Part shown: piece after piece, positions 1 through 7,816 of the stretch
How positions within the stretch are numbered: the first letter of the stretch is position 1
How the letters are laid out: each line of letters opens with the position of its first letter
Program-made: the position numbers and the translations under genes
DNA from: Lepisosteus oculatus
Taxonomy: Eukaryota; Chordata; Actinopteri; Semionotiformes; Lepisosteidae
Length of the DNA: 64,000 bases
Reading direction: 5' to 3'
Assembly: GCF_040954835.1 (NCBI RefSeq)
Contig: NC_090718.1
Location: forward strand, 16,011,532-16,075,531
Notes under the pieces: model-generated
Seen by the model: the letters and a program-made list of their open reading frames with translations, nothing else
What the model was told of the DNA's origin: nothing
Database searches by the model: none

Positions 1-26
1 TTTGTGTGGCCAGCTGCGTCAACTTC

Positions 27-32
27 AATAAA
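27..32 (+). promoter_or_regulatory. Polyadenylation-signal-like AATAAA of module A
   Basis: AATAAA is followed by a T/GT-rich stretch (ttttggtttgtttgagtg), the usual layout of a cleavage and polyadenylation site. A short open frame ending QLRQLQ has its stop codon overlapping the signal. Copies lie at 11962, 17832, 29173, 35044, 45731, 52218 and 63605. Whether it is used is inference; it would terminate transcripts coming from module C just upstream. Confidence 0.45.
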
Positions 33-223
33 ACTGGCCTTTTGGTTTGTTTGAGTGCTGACTTGCTATGGTGTATTTTTTCTCTCTGTGAACAACACGT
101 CCTACGGCCAACACTACCCACACAGGAGGTGTGTGCGTGACAGCTCCTCAGCTGCAGCAGGAGTCCAAGTGTGCACAGATTTCTTGTTGGGTTTTGTTGT
201 TTGAAGTTTCTGTTTGTATGTAG

Positions 224-872
224 GAAGCAATTGTGCCATCGTGTGGTCCGAGTTATAGCACGCGACCAGAGCTCCCGAAGAGCGCCTGCCTCCTGCCCGA
301 TTCGACGTCTAAAATCATCACAGAACGGTGAGGAGCCTCTGACACAGCCCCCAGTACTGGGTGTGCAGAAATAATCCTATTGTACAGTTTTGGTGTGAAA
401 TGGCCTCCAGTTCTTGTAACATGATGGGTTTCTCTGGACTGCAGTCCCAGTGCACTCCGCTTTGGATTTGCAGTGGTGTTTTCTACAATGGAAAACCCTT
501 TGTTTGTACAGAATGGAAATGGCAGTCTGCATGTTTTAATAATCTAATGTGATCATGTACTACAGCTTAAACACTGAGCCAGGTGACGTTTGATTCTAAA
601 AGATTTCTCTATCATTTCAGCGGCGCCTTGTCTGCGGCAGCCCGGCAGCTCCTCCTCCCTTCCAGCTGAGACTCTTCCCTCTCCAGAGGTGGGTTAGTGC
701 TCTCAGGTCATCTTCTCTCACACAGCTGTGGGGCAGAAACGCTACTTCCACTGGGCAGAGAGCAGACGGGCAGTGGGAAGGGCAGCCCTGTGTTTGGGGA
801 TCAGGGCTGTCCCTGCTGAGGGATGCTTTCAGAGCCAAAGCAACTGGCTGGGTTATGAACTTTATGGTGTGA
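224..872 (+). other. Candidate three-exon coding segment, unidentified
   Basis: Three splice-bounded segments read as one open frame. Segment 224-327 follows a T-rich tract ending in TAG and precedes a GTGAGG donor. Segment 621-688 follows tttcag and precedes GTGGGT. Segment 726-872 follows a pyrimidine tract ending in CACAG and ends in TGA. Phases fit (1 base + 34 codons + 1; 2 + 22 codons; 49 codons with stop), giving about 105 open codons. No ATG is visible in the first segment, so a start would lie upstream. I recognise no domain. The open frame could be chance in a moderately GC-rich stretch, or the transcript could be non-coding. Adjacent sequence 328-620 and 689-725 would be intron. 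Confidence 0.25.
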
Positions 873-1589
873 TCCAAATATGACATACAAAGACAGAGAA
901 TGAGAAAGAAATAGTATTGCATGTATCTGATCAAAACAGTCTCTTTCAGACAAAACAAATATTGAACAAAAACTTAGTTGCAACACACTGCACTACACTT
1001 TCTTCTAGGCTGACATTACTGATAGTTTGTGCTGTCTTCCTTTCAGTCTGCAGGGTGTGCATCTTTTTCCTCAGCTTCCTACACGAGGAATCAGTTTCTC
1101 CTGCCCTGGTTTCACTCCTTTATATCTCACAATCTTCTGCAGCTCCTGGAGGCTGACGACATGTTTGCTGTTTCTGAAAAATTGCTGACTGGCTCATCAG
1201 CACAATTGCTGATTCAAAATCCTTTACTCACATGTTGCCTTAGCCTCTGTATCACAGAGATGTCTTCTGGGTTGGGTAGATCGATAGTGTGCTTTTGCTC
1301 AGTTGCTCTGCTCAATGCGTGGTCTTTTAACTCCGGCTGGGTACGAGCACCTCACTCTCCACACGGCTTTCCAAGGCTCTGTCATCGTGTGTGAGGATGT
1401 TGTGTAGCTCGTGAAACAGTTCCCCCATTTGAGCCCTGGATTTACTGGGTACTTGAATACCTGAATCTTGCCGTCAGTCCTGATCACCTTGTTTTTGTTC
1501 TGCAAGGACAAGGCACCTCCCCAGCACTGAACACAAACTGATACTGGCGGGTTGATTGTGTTGTGGTGTGAGTTTGTGTCTGTGGGGGT
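873..1589. other. Unassigned intergenic or intronic stretch of half 1
   Basis: No recognisable gene or element. It contains two acceptor-like words (tttcag near 1,058 and ctctttcag near 949). Around 1,545-1,590 begins the D module, a text (gggttgattgtgttgtggtgtgagt) that recurs at about 9,076. Counterparts lie in every unit. Confidence 0.4.
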
Positions 1590-1701
1590 GAGGTGTCCCC
1601 TGCAGCGCGAACAAACATGCAGACTCCACACAGACAGCAGCCCTGGAATCAAACCCAGGGCCCCGGTGCTATGAGGCAGCGATGCTAACCACTGTGCCGC
1701 A
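1590..1701 (-). mobile_element. tRNA-derived SINE fragment
   Basis: Read on the minus strand, the head has an A-box-like word (GTTAGCATCGCT, around 1680-1691) and a B-box-like word GGTTTGATTCC (1645-1655). It continues into the GTGTGGAGTCTGCATG core found in fish tRNA-SINEs. The 3' end is degraded. Copies lie at about 19395-19506, 36607-36718 and 53781-53892. The same core, in plus orientation, seeds the 60-bp minisatellite in module C. Confidence 0.75.
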
Positions 1702-1788
1702 GTGTTGCCCCCTTTGAAAATGTCTGACTTCCGTTTAATTTGAGGTCACAAGCTTATAAATGGTCTCACAACGTTTGTCTCATCTCAG

Positions 1789-1890
1789 GTTTCTCTGACC
1801 AGGCCCAAGGACCTGTAGTCACTGACAGCTTCTGCAGTCTGACGGTTCATTTCAGTAGGCTGGAGGGATGGCGCAATTATCCTCAAATCA
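1789..1890 (+). other. Candidate exon, unidentified
   Basis: Preceded by tgtctcatctcag and followed by GTGAGTATT, so both splice sites are good by eye. The 102-nt segment is open in one of three frames. A paralogue of its acceptor region (aagcttataaatggtctcacaacg...ttttcag) occurs at about 9,300-9,352 within half 1, which shows that the module was duplicated. I recognise no protein. Unit copies start near 19594, 36806 and 53980. Confidence 0.3.
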
Positions 1891-2700
1891 GTGAGTATTG
1901 TTTTGCTCTTGTAACATGAAACATCAAAGAAAAGTCAACAGACTATTCCGTGAAACTGTTCAGACTGGCCCGTGGTGATTTTCTGGGTCCTTTAGTAAGC
2001 TGTCCGGGACTGTGTCATCGACACACTTTGTGAGAAGCCAGTCTGTGTGTTTGCTCTTGTGATCATTCGTGAACGAATGTAAGAGAGTGTAAGAGAGGGA
2101 GAAGATTCGGCCCTGGAGTGATCCACTTTTCTATTTAACAACCTCAAACTGCAGGAGAGAAATGCTTCATTTCTAAGATGGAAATATAATCAGAAAGTAT
2201 AATTAGCCATTTGTGTATATCATGTCAAAAAATGTTTTATATATAAAAAGAATTTAGTAGAGACATTTGCTTAATAAGGCAGTAGAATAAATCTTGTGAT
2301 GCTGGTGTGATGGTGCTCTCCAACAAACTGATACAAATGGACAGAGAGACAAAGTGAGAAAGAAAATGTGTACATAACAGACATATATGCAGAATACAAT
2401 ACAGTGCTGTAAAGTACAGTACCCTAGAGTGAAGATGGAAATCATTCATTCTGGTGCAGAAGAAATGAATCTGCTCTCAATGGTTTTCCTGTACAATTGG
2501 AACACGTTGTGAATTCTACATAATTCACAGAAAACAAAATAAACAACTCATTCACTCCCCTGCTGTCCGTGACCCAGAGCTCAGTAATCATTTCACTACT
2601 GAAGATCATGCAGTTTTTAATGCTTTTCATTTGAACATCCTACTTGTTAATATTTCCTCTTAGATGAGAATATTCTCTTCGGCGTGTCTTTACAACTCTT
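1891..2700. other. AT-rich stretch containing module B
   Basis: No gene seen. Module B (about 2,125-2,640) is a diverged duplicate of 15,220-15,660 in half 2: both contain taacaacctcaaa, the tail agaaatgcttcattt and the word ggacagagagacaaagtgag. Confidence 0.55.
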
Positions 2701-2785
2701 CTCTTATTGCTCCTCTTGTCAGTAATCCGGTGTGAAAGCTGTCTCTGTCGGAATCAATGTCTTACCTCTCCGTCTTGTGTTTCAG

Positions 2786-2895
2786 GTCTCCTCTGGCTGC
2801 TGACCCTGCCGTCAGGACAGAACACATCCCGCACTGACCACACTGCTGGGTTTACTGTACGTGACAATAAAGAGCTTGAGCAACACATCTAATGT
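2786..2895 (+). other. Candidate terminal exon with polyadenylation signal
   Basis: The segment starts after cttgtgtttcag and contains TGACAATAAAGAGC with AATAAA at 2866-2871. That is a typical 3' end for an mRNA, but the same word also ends some fish LINE transcripts, so a retroelement tail is possible. A short frame stays open through it. Copies lie at about 20591-20700, 37803-37912 and 54977-55086. Confidence 0.35.
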
Positions 2896-2899
2896 GATC

Positions 2900-3734
2900 T
2901 CTGCACGCTTCCCGAGGAGGGTCCAGCAACGTTCTATATAGTGCACATCACCATCGGGATGAAAAACAAAAATCCCCAGTGGGAGTCCAGTCTTTCCCTG
3001 CTACGCAAATTGCTTTTCGTTAGGTGAGGTCGCAAGTTCTTAGTGGAGAATGTTGTACAGTTTCTTAATGCAATAGGGCGAGTAAGACTGAAGTTCCCCC
3101 CGTGTTGGCCGATCAGTGGAACGAAACTGAAAAAAGCTCCTTGAAACTGTGATTCATACACTTATACACTGGCTCAGCATGGTGCTCACCTGCTGTCCTT
3201 GGGTGTCTGCTGAAATTTGATTTTTTTTCAGGAGCACTGTGACCCAGAGCTCAATAATCATTTCAGCTACTGAAGATCATTCAGTTTTTAATGCTTTTCA
3301 TTTGAACATCCTACTTGTTAGTATTTCCTCTTAGGTGAGAATACTCTGGTACTTTTCTGGGTCTTAGTTGAGTGAGCTTTATTAGAATAATTGAACAATA
3401 CTTTCACCTCCACATAACACTCATAGATTTTTCAAGGGTTAAATATGGGAGCCACGTTTCTTATATGTTTCCTTTTGTAAGTTGATTCACAAAGCTTTCA
3501 CCGCCTCCACTCCAGTGAATCACTTTGTTTAGCAAGTGATCAGGTGGAACAGTTTAATTTCTTCCTGCAAATAATGCCTTTTCCTTTTTCATCCCATTCA
3601 AGTCTCCGTCCTAGTTAGTCATTGTGATGTAGAACGGCAGTGGTCCAGTTGAAAGGTTCAAGGTTTCACTGTGTTTTAGAGTGCAGATAAAGAAGATAAT
3701 AGGAGAGGAAACTGGAAAAGCCGTGACTCTGTCA
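2900..3734. other. Unassigned stretch, half 1
   Basis: No gene recognised. Positions 3,065-3,130 (gagtaag...ggccgatcagtggaa) resemble 14,497-14,545 in half 2 (gagtaaa...ggccggtcagtggaa), another trace of the internal duplication but in a different order relative to module B. A phrase near 2,570-2,660 recurs at 3,238-3,335 (gacccagagctca...taatgcttttcatttgaacatcctacttgtta), so this part also holds a local duplication of about 0.67 kb spacing. Confidence 0.5.
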
Positions 3735-4345
3735 TTCCATTCAATTAAATTTATTTTCATATAGCACCTTTCACAACAAGGTTGCCCCAAGGCGCTTAAC
3801 AATGCAGGTAAATATACATTTTGTGAATACAGAACTGAAGACAATGGAGGAAAGGAACCAAAGACTCAGTAAGGAGAATAAAATCCTCTAGGGGTCCAAG
3901 GTCAACTGGCTGCCCAACCCCTTTGGGCATGCTAACATTATATCATTAAAAAAAAAGAAAGAAATGAATGCGGGTATTAATCCATCCATCCATCACGTTA
4001 TCTGTATGTCAGTACCCCATGCAGGTCTCTGCAGACAAGCAGAATCCTCCTAAACGACAGCTGTATCCATGATGCCCCTCTTGGATCCATGGCACTGATG
4101 CAGCATTCAACTCACATGGTGCCCAGCCCATGACAGACAGTATTTCTCCTCTGCAGTATCCCTGCGAGGCAGGACAGGTGCCTGACCTCTGAGAGCCTTG
4201 TAAGTAAGTAGAAGGAGTTTGAAGTCCGCCCTGTACCCGAGAGGAAGCCAATGAAGAGAGAGAAGTATGGGGGTTATGTGGTCATTCTTTCTGCTCCAAG
4301 TAACAATTCTAGCTGCTGCATTCTGTAAGTATTCAAACTCTTTGC
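3735..4345 (-). mobile_element. L2-type LINE, C-terminal end plus 3' tail
   Basis: On the minus strand, from about 4,325 downward, the translation reads QNAAARIV, then NDHITPILLSLHWLPLGYR, then DFKLLLLTYKALRG and a stop. This is the C-terminal end of the reverse transcriptase ORF of L2/CR1-group LINEs. Below it lie an untranslated part and a tail near 3,735-3,790 (GGTGCTATATGAAAATAAA), the usual L2-type 3' end. The element is 5'-truncated, as most LINE copies are, and cannot be autonomous. Confidence 0.8.
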
Positions 4346-4966
4346 TGTGACAAATCTAACGTACTTTAGGCAGACAAAACGACCTTAAAAAGCCACATGA
4401 TTTTTAAGTAGTCTGTGTGTAGTAACAGTGGTTCACATTATTTCAGAACGTATACTCCCGTCTCTGTAACTTTCCTCAGTCAGCTATTGAACATTCTGTA
4501 TTTACACCACGAATGCACTACTTTGTCTCGCGCGCGGTCACACTGGCCGTCCACAGGCACGGGCAGGAGCAGGGAACACGAGGCCGCTCTGTAGTGCCCC
4601 TGTGGCTCTCCAGCAGAGGGGAGCACTTTGCTCAACAGCCCTGAGCCAAAGGACCCAGTGATAAAGCTGAAAATCTGGCAAGTCCCCCAGTCTCCCTGGG
4701 GCGCTGAAGAGGATTTCATCTGATGCTGAGGTTCCTGTAACTCAACACAAAATTGAACACGGCGAGTTATGAGTTTGTGAAGAAGTGACAGCGGAACAAT
4801 GTCAAACAGGAAGTTAACCTACAGGAAAGAATGAATTGAATCTCTGATATTCAAGCATGCAGTGTGACGTCCACTGTCTATTCAAATCTACTCTGCAAGT
4901 CTTACAATTCTTTTTCATACACCGTCTCCTGGTTATTGTTTTGTGAGTGCTTGAACTGTTTCTCAG
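4346..4966. other. Unassigned stretch with CpG-containing core
   Basis: No gene assigned. Positions 4,530-4,660 are GC-rich (tctcgcgcgcggtcac). The minus strand holds an 80-codon frame (4480-4719) with no recognised domain; I treat it as uninformative. Confidence 0.3.
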
Positions 4967-5224
4967 TAGAAATAAGACCGATAACTCACTGCTTCAGGAT
5001 GCACACTATCGTCGATGAAACCTGTGGTGTAAGCAAGCGAAAAAAGACAGATCCTTCTAAAACACAGAGGCCATCGGGAGGGCAGAAACACTCTGCAACA
5101 GGTAGGAGCTGTGGAGCCGTGATTCCCCCGAGCCAGAGCCCTCGTCCTCCCTCGACAGCGAACTGAGCTCCAGCGACTGGAGCAGCTACCTGCCGTCGTG
5201 GGACCTCCTGCAGATTGGGAACGG
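4967..5224 (+). other. Candidate coding exon(s), Ser/acid-rich, broken frame
   Basis: Begins after an acceptor-like ctgtttctcag and ends at a strong donor-like word (aacgg/GTAAGG). Positions 4969-5101 are open and encode a basic stretch (SKRKKTDPSK). From 5106 a second frame is open to the donor and encodes a Ser/Glu/Asp/Trp-rich stretch (DSPEPEPSSSLDSELSSSDW). A TAG precedes the second frame, so the two do not connect directly. A frameshift or two exons sharing this segment could explain it. All four units have the same arrangement (22772-23029, 39988-40245 and 57162-57419 approximately). Composition is protein-like but I recognise no family. Confidence 0.3.
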
Positions 5225-5440
5225 GTAAGGCAATTCGACACGAGCCCACTCCTCTTCCCACTGCTTACACCCCTATAACAAATAGTTTCAGGGTATTCAA
5301 GTACAGGATAAAGAGATGACAGGTGTTCCCAATTGGCTGAGGATACAACTCTCTCTCTCTGAGAAAGCACACAGAGGTGGACAAAGCAATTAAATGCGTT
5401 TACAAGTCATTTCCTCTGTTTCTGGTCTTTCTTTACATAT

Positions 5441-5563
5441 CAGAAAAGTGAACTGGTGGCTGTTGGAAAGTGTCTGCTCCGTACGTAATATACATGTAAA
5501 AGATGTGATTAAATATCTTGGTATTAAGATTTTCAAAAAGGTGATTTTGTGATTTGATGTTCT
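5441..5563 (+). mobile_element. LINE reverse transcriptase fragment (L1/Tx1-like wording)
   Basis: Two adjacent frames give QKSELVAVGKCLLRT and then VKDVIKYLGIKIFKK. The second is the post-catalytic (R/K)YLG motif of L1/Tx1-type reverse transcriptases, so at least one frameshift separates the pieces. Only about 40 codons are recognisable. Copies lie at about 23246-23368, 40462-40584 and 57636-57758. Confidence 0.5.
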
Positions 5564-5637
5564 CTACCTTAGTAAAATAAAAAAAAAAACTTTATTCATG
5601 GTTGCTATTTGTCAAACACGGGCAGAAGGAGGCCTAA

Positions 5638-5940
5638 ATGCTACAGGGTTTAGAGCATCTAATACCGATACCGACAGTATTATTTACAAAATTAAGCAAA
5701 GTAGGTGATGTATGTTTCCCTAATTTAATCATTCAGGAACTAGGTATTGATGCTTTTAAGAAACTAACAGTAGCCCATCAGAACCTATGGAAGAATTTAC
5801 AACCTTTATTAGACTACAAGGAAAACAATGTAGTTATACGTGTACTAATAAATACTTCAGATCCCTCTCGCAATCTCACAATATCTTGTCAAACTATTTT
5901 GGAGCACCTCTTTGGGGAAAGTGAGTGGAATCAAACATGA
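5638..5940 (+). CDS. Unidentified 100-codon open frame (ATG start)
   Basis: ATG to TGA, 100 residues, mostly hydrophilic with no cysteine cluster, signal peptide or membrane segment visible. It contains NVVIRVLINTSDPSRN and ends EHLFGESEWNQT. It lies 75 bases after the L1-like fragment on the same strand and could be a degraded retroelement C-terminus. I recognise no family. The same protein occurs in units 3 and 4 and is absent from unit 2. Expression is unsupported. Confidence 0.25.
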   Translation: MLQGLEHLIPIPTVLFTKLSKVGDVCFPNLIIQELGIDAFKKLTVAHQNLWKNLQPLLDYKENNVVIRVLINTSDPSRNLTISCQTILEHLFGESEWNQT

Positions 5941-6428
5941 CTATTGTCAAACAGATTTTGTATGAATAATAAGGTTAAGGCGTCAGTACAAAATTGTACA
6001 TTGAATCGACCCGGTAAAGATACACAGTGTGCATAGATTTAAAAGTAATATAGATGATAATTGTCTATCTCAAAGCAGCCCAGAAACCTTACGTTTGTTT
6101 TTGTTTTGTTCTGTTGTTAAAACACTCTGAACAGATCGGCAAAATGGTGTAAAGAAGGCTTCTAATTCTGACATTTCCTGTAGACAAATTGACGTTATTT
6201 TACTGCTCAATACTGCTGAACCGAATCTAAAATATAATGTATCATTGGCTTAATCATTATACTCGCTCGTTATTAGATGTAGAAATAGCCTAAAGATGAG
6301 AAATAATCGAAAATTGAATAATTAGACCGTATGTCGTAGTAGCAGATTGTACTTCTCGCCTACTTGATGTGGTCGAGCAACTCCACAATCGCCATACAAT
6401 CCGTCCGTTCTCATGCTCTGACTTTCAG
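5941..6428. other. AT-rich unassigned stretch
   Basis: No gene or element recognised. The last bases (ctctgactttcag) form an acceptor-like tract for the candidate exon at 6429. Confidence 0.3.
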
Positions 6429-6505
6429 GTTGGGCAGTGGACTGGATTCCAGGGCAAACTCGTTCTTGTTTGATTATCCGTGTGAAATCTCGCCCAATAT
6501 AACAG
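6429..6505 (+). other. Candidate 77-nt internal exon
   Basis: Flanked by ctctgactttcag and by a donor that reads GTAAAC in unit 1 but GTAAGC in units 2-4. One frame is fully open and includes FLFDYPCEISPNIT. Copies are at 23643-23719, 41449-41525 and 58623-58699. It lies 5' of the minisatellite promoter-like region on the same strand. Confidence 0.35.
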
Positions 6506-6697
6506 GTAAACTCATGCACTGAAATGATGCGCTTCCAAATTAAAGCGACACGCATTTGAATAATTCAAAATACACACGAGGGAACGTCTCCAAACCATGC
6601 CTAAGTATCACAACATGAAAGCTGTGCGTACCTTATCTTTATTTGACTGTATAATGTACTCCGGTGATCTGTAACGTAGTCTTGCGTGCATCGTAAA

Positions 6698-7210
6698 GGA
6701 TCCGGACTTCCGGCTACGGAAAACCCGGAGTGGATCAGCCATTGCACCGGACCCGGACTTCCGGCTACGAAAAACCCGGAGTGGATCGGCCTTTCCACCG
6801 GACCCGGACTTCCGGCTACGAAAAACCCGGAGTGGATCGGCCTTCCACCGGATCCGGACTTCCGGCTACGGAAAACCCGGAGTGGATCGGCCTCCCACTG
6901 GATCCGGACTTCCGGCTACGGAAAACCCGGAGTGGATCGGCCGTTCCACTGGATCCGGACTGCCGGCTACGGAAAACCCGGAGTGGATCGGCCTTCCACT
7001 GGATCCGGACTGCCGGCTACGGAAAACCCGGAGTGGATCGGCCTCCCACTGGATCCGGACTGCCGGCTACGGAAAACCCGGAGTGGATCGGCCTTCCACT
7101 GGATCCGGACTGCCGGCTACGGAAAACCCGGAGTGGATCGGCCTCCCACTGGATCCGGACTGCCGGCTACGGAAAACCCGGAGTGGATCGGCCTCCCACT
7201 GGATCCGGAC
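6698..7210 (+). repeat. 50/51-bp CpG-rich minisatellite, 10 copies
   Basis: Repeat starts are at 6698, 6749, 6800, 6850, 6900, 6951, 7001, 7051, 7101 and 7151, with a partial copy at 7201. Each repeat carries CCGGACTTCCGG or CCGGACTGCCGG, then CTACGG and CCCGGAGTGGATCGG. The 5' copies have the TT form and the 3' copies the TG form, so the array has an internal order. Long open frames across it are a by-product of the repeat. Confidence 0.95.
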
Positions 7211-7330
7211 TGTGAGCAGCTTTTGTCCAATCGGCGCTGAGATTTCAGCAGGAGGCGGGAGACAGGCTCTTGTCCAGTCACACAGCTTCAGTCCCGGGAC
7301 TTTTCCGAATTCCGGCGGGCGGTGACACTT
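7211..7330 (+). promoter_or_regulatory. Promoter-like region: CCAAT box and GC box beside minisatellite
   Basis: CCAAT at 7227-7231 and GGCGGG at 7254-7259 lie directly after the last 50-bp repeat in CpG-containing sequence (ccggcgggcgg near 7,312). Copies follow each minisatellite. The orientation of any transcription is not shown by the sequence. Confidence 0.35.
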
Positions 7331-7341
7331 CCGAGAAATGT

Positions 7342-7356
7342 CCACTGGGTGGCGAC
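7342..7356 (+). promoter_or_regulatory. CTCF-like motif in C1
   Basis: CCACTGGGTGGCGAC matches the CTCF core CCASYAGRKGGCRSY at 13 of 15 positions by eye. Identical copies at 24556, 42262 and 59535; a related word with GGGCGGC in C2 at 16232, 33444 and 50064. All are on the plus strand. Binding is untested. Confidence 0.45.
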
Positions 7357-7771
7357 AGAGATACACGGAGCTGAGTCTCAAAGCGCTATCGGAAAGACTT
7401 GAAATCGGAAAGAAATACATTTGTTACGTTTTAATCCCATTGAAAAGGAAGATGAAAATATCGTTTGTATTTTAAAACATTATTATACTTGCGCAACATA
7501 ATTATTAAGGGAATGGTGTGAGAGGAGACCGTGTTTGAACAGTTTAAGACGGATGTAAAGACATTTTATTTCAGAATGTCTTTCTGAAATGTGTCTGTTT
7601 CTGTGTTGTAAGAACGTTGAAGCATGGACGGGCCTTATCTGCATTTACCTTGTTGAATCTTTTTTTCCATAAAATGTACATGTATTATTGCATGTACCCT
7701 GACAATACGACTGCTACGTTACGTTTTCTTGTAGTTTTTGGTCTCATAAAAAATACAAAAGTATGAGTCGA

Positions 7772-7816
7772 TGACGTCAAAATGGTGTCGCCCACAGGGC
7801 TTATGGGTAATGTAGT
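7772..7816 (+). promoter_or_regulatory. CRE-like plus ZNF143-like pair in C1
   Basis: TGACGTCA at 7772-7779 is a full CRE palindrome. GGGCTTATGGGTAATGTAGT at 7797-7816 is, on the minus strand, close to the ZNF143/SBS word ACTACAWTTCCCA. CRE and SBS sites are frequent in vertebrate CpG promoters. Copies at about 24986, 42692 and 59966. Confidence 0.4.

Noticed and set aside
171-374. 67-codon frame with a hydrophobic, signal-peptide-like start
   Set aside because: The first codon is GTG, not ATG, and the frame is open further upstream, so the apparent signal peptide is not supported as a start.
617-958. 113-codon minus-strand frame and similar frames in each unit
   Set aside because: It lies opposite the candidate exons and has no recognised domain; it is probably a shadow frame.
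1640-1701. tRNA gene on the minus strand
   Set aside because: A- and B-box-like words are present but no cloverleaf can be folded convincingly, and the sequence runs on into a SINE core.
6698-7210. CRISPR-like array
   Set aside because: The repeats are contiguous with no unique spacers, and the context is vertebrate DNA with SINEs and LINEs.
6686-7325. Open frames of 147-184 codons with PATENPEW-like repeats
   Set aside because: All three plus-strand frames are open across the 50/51-bp minisatellite, so this is a property of the repeat; the same peptide recurs in each frame.
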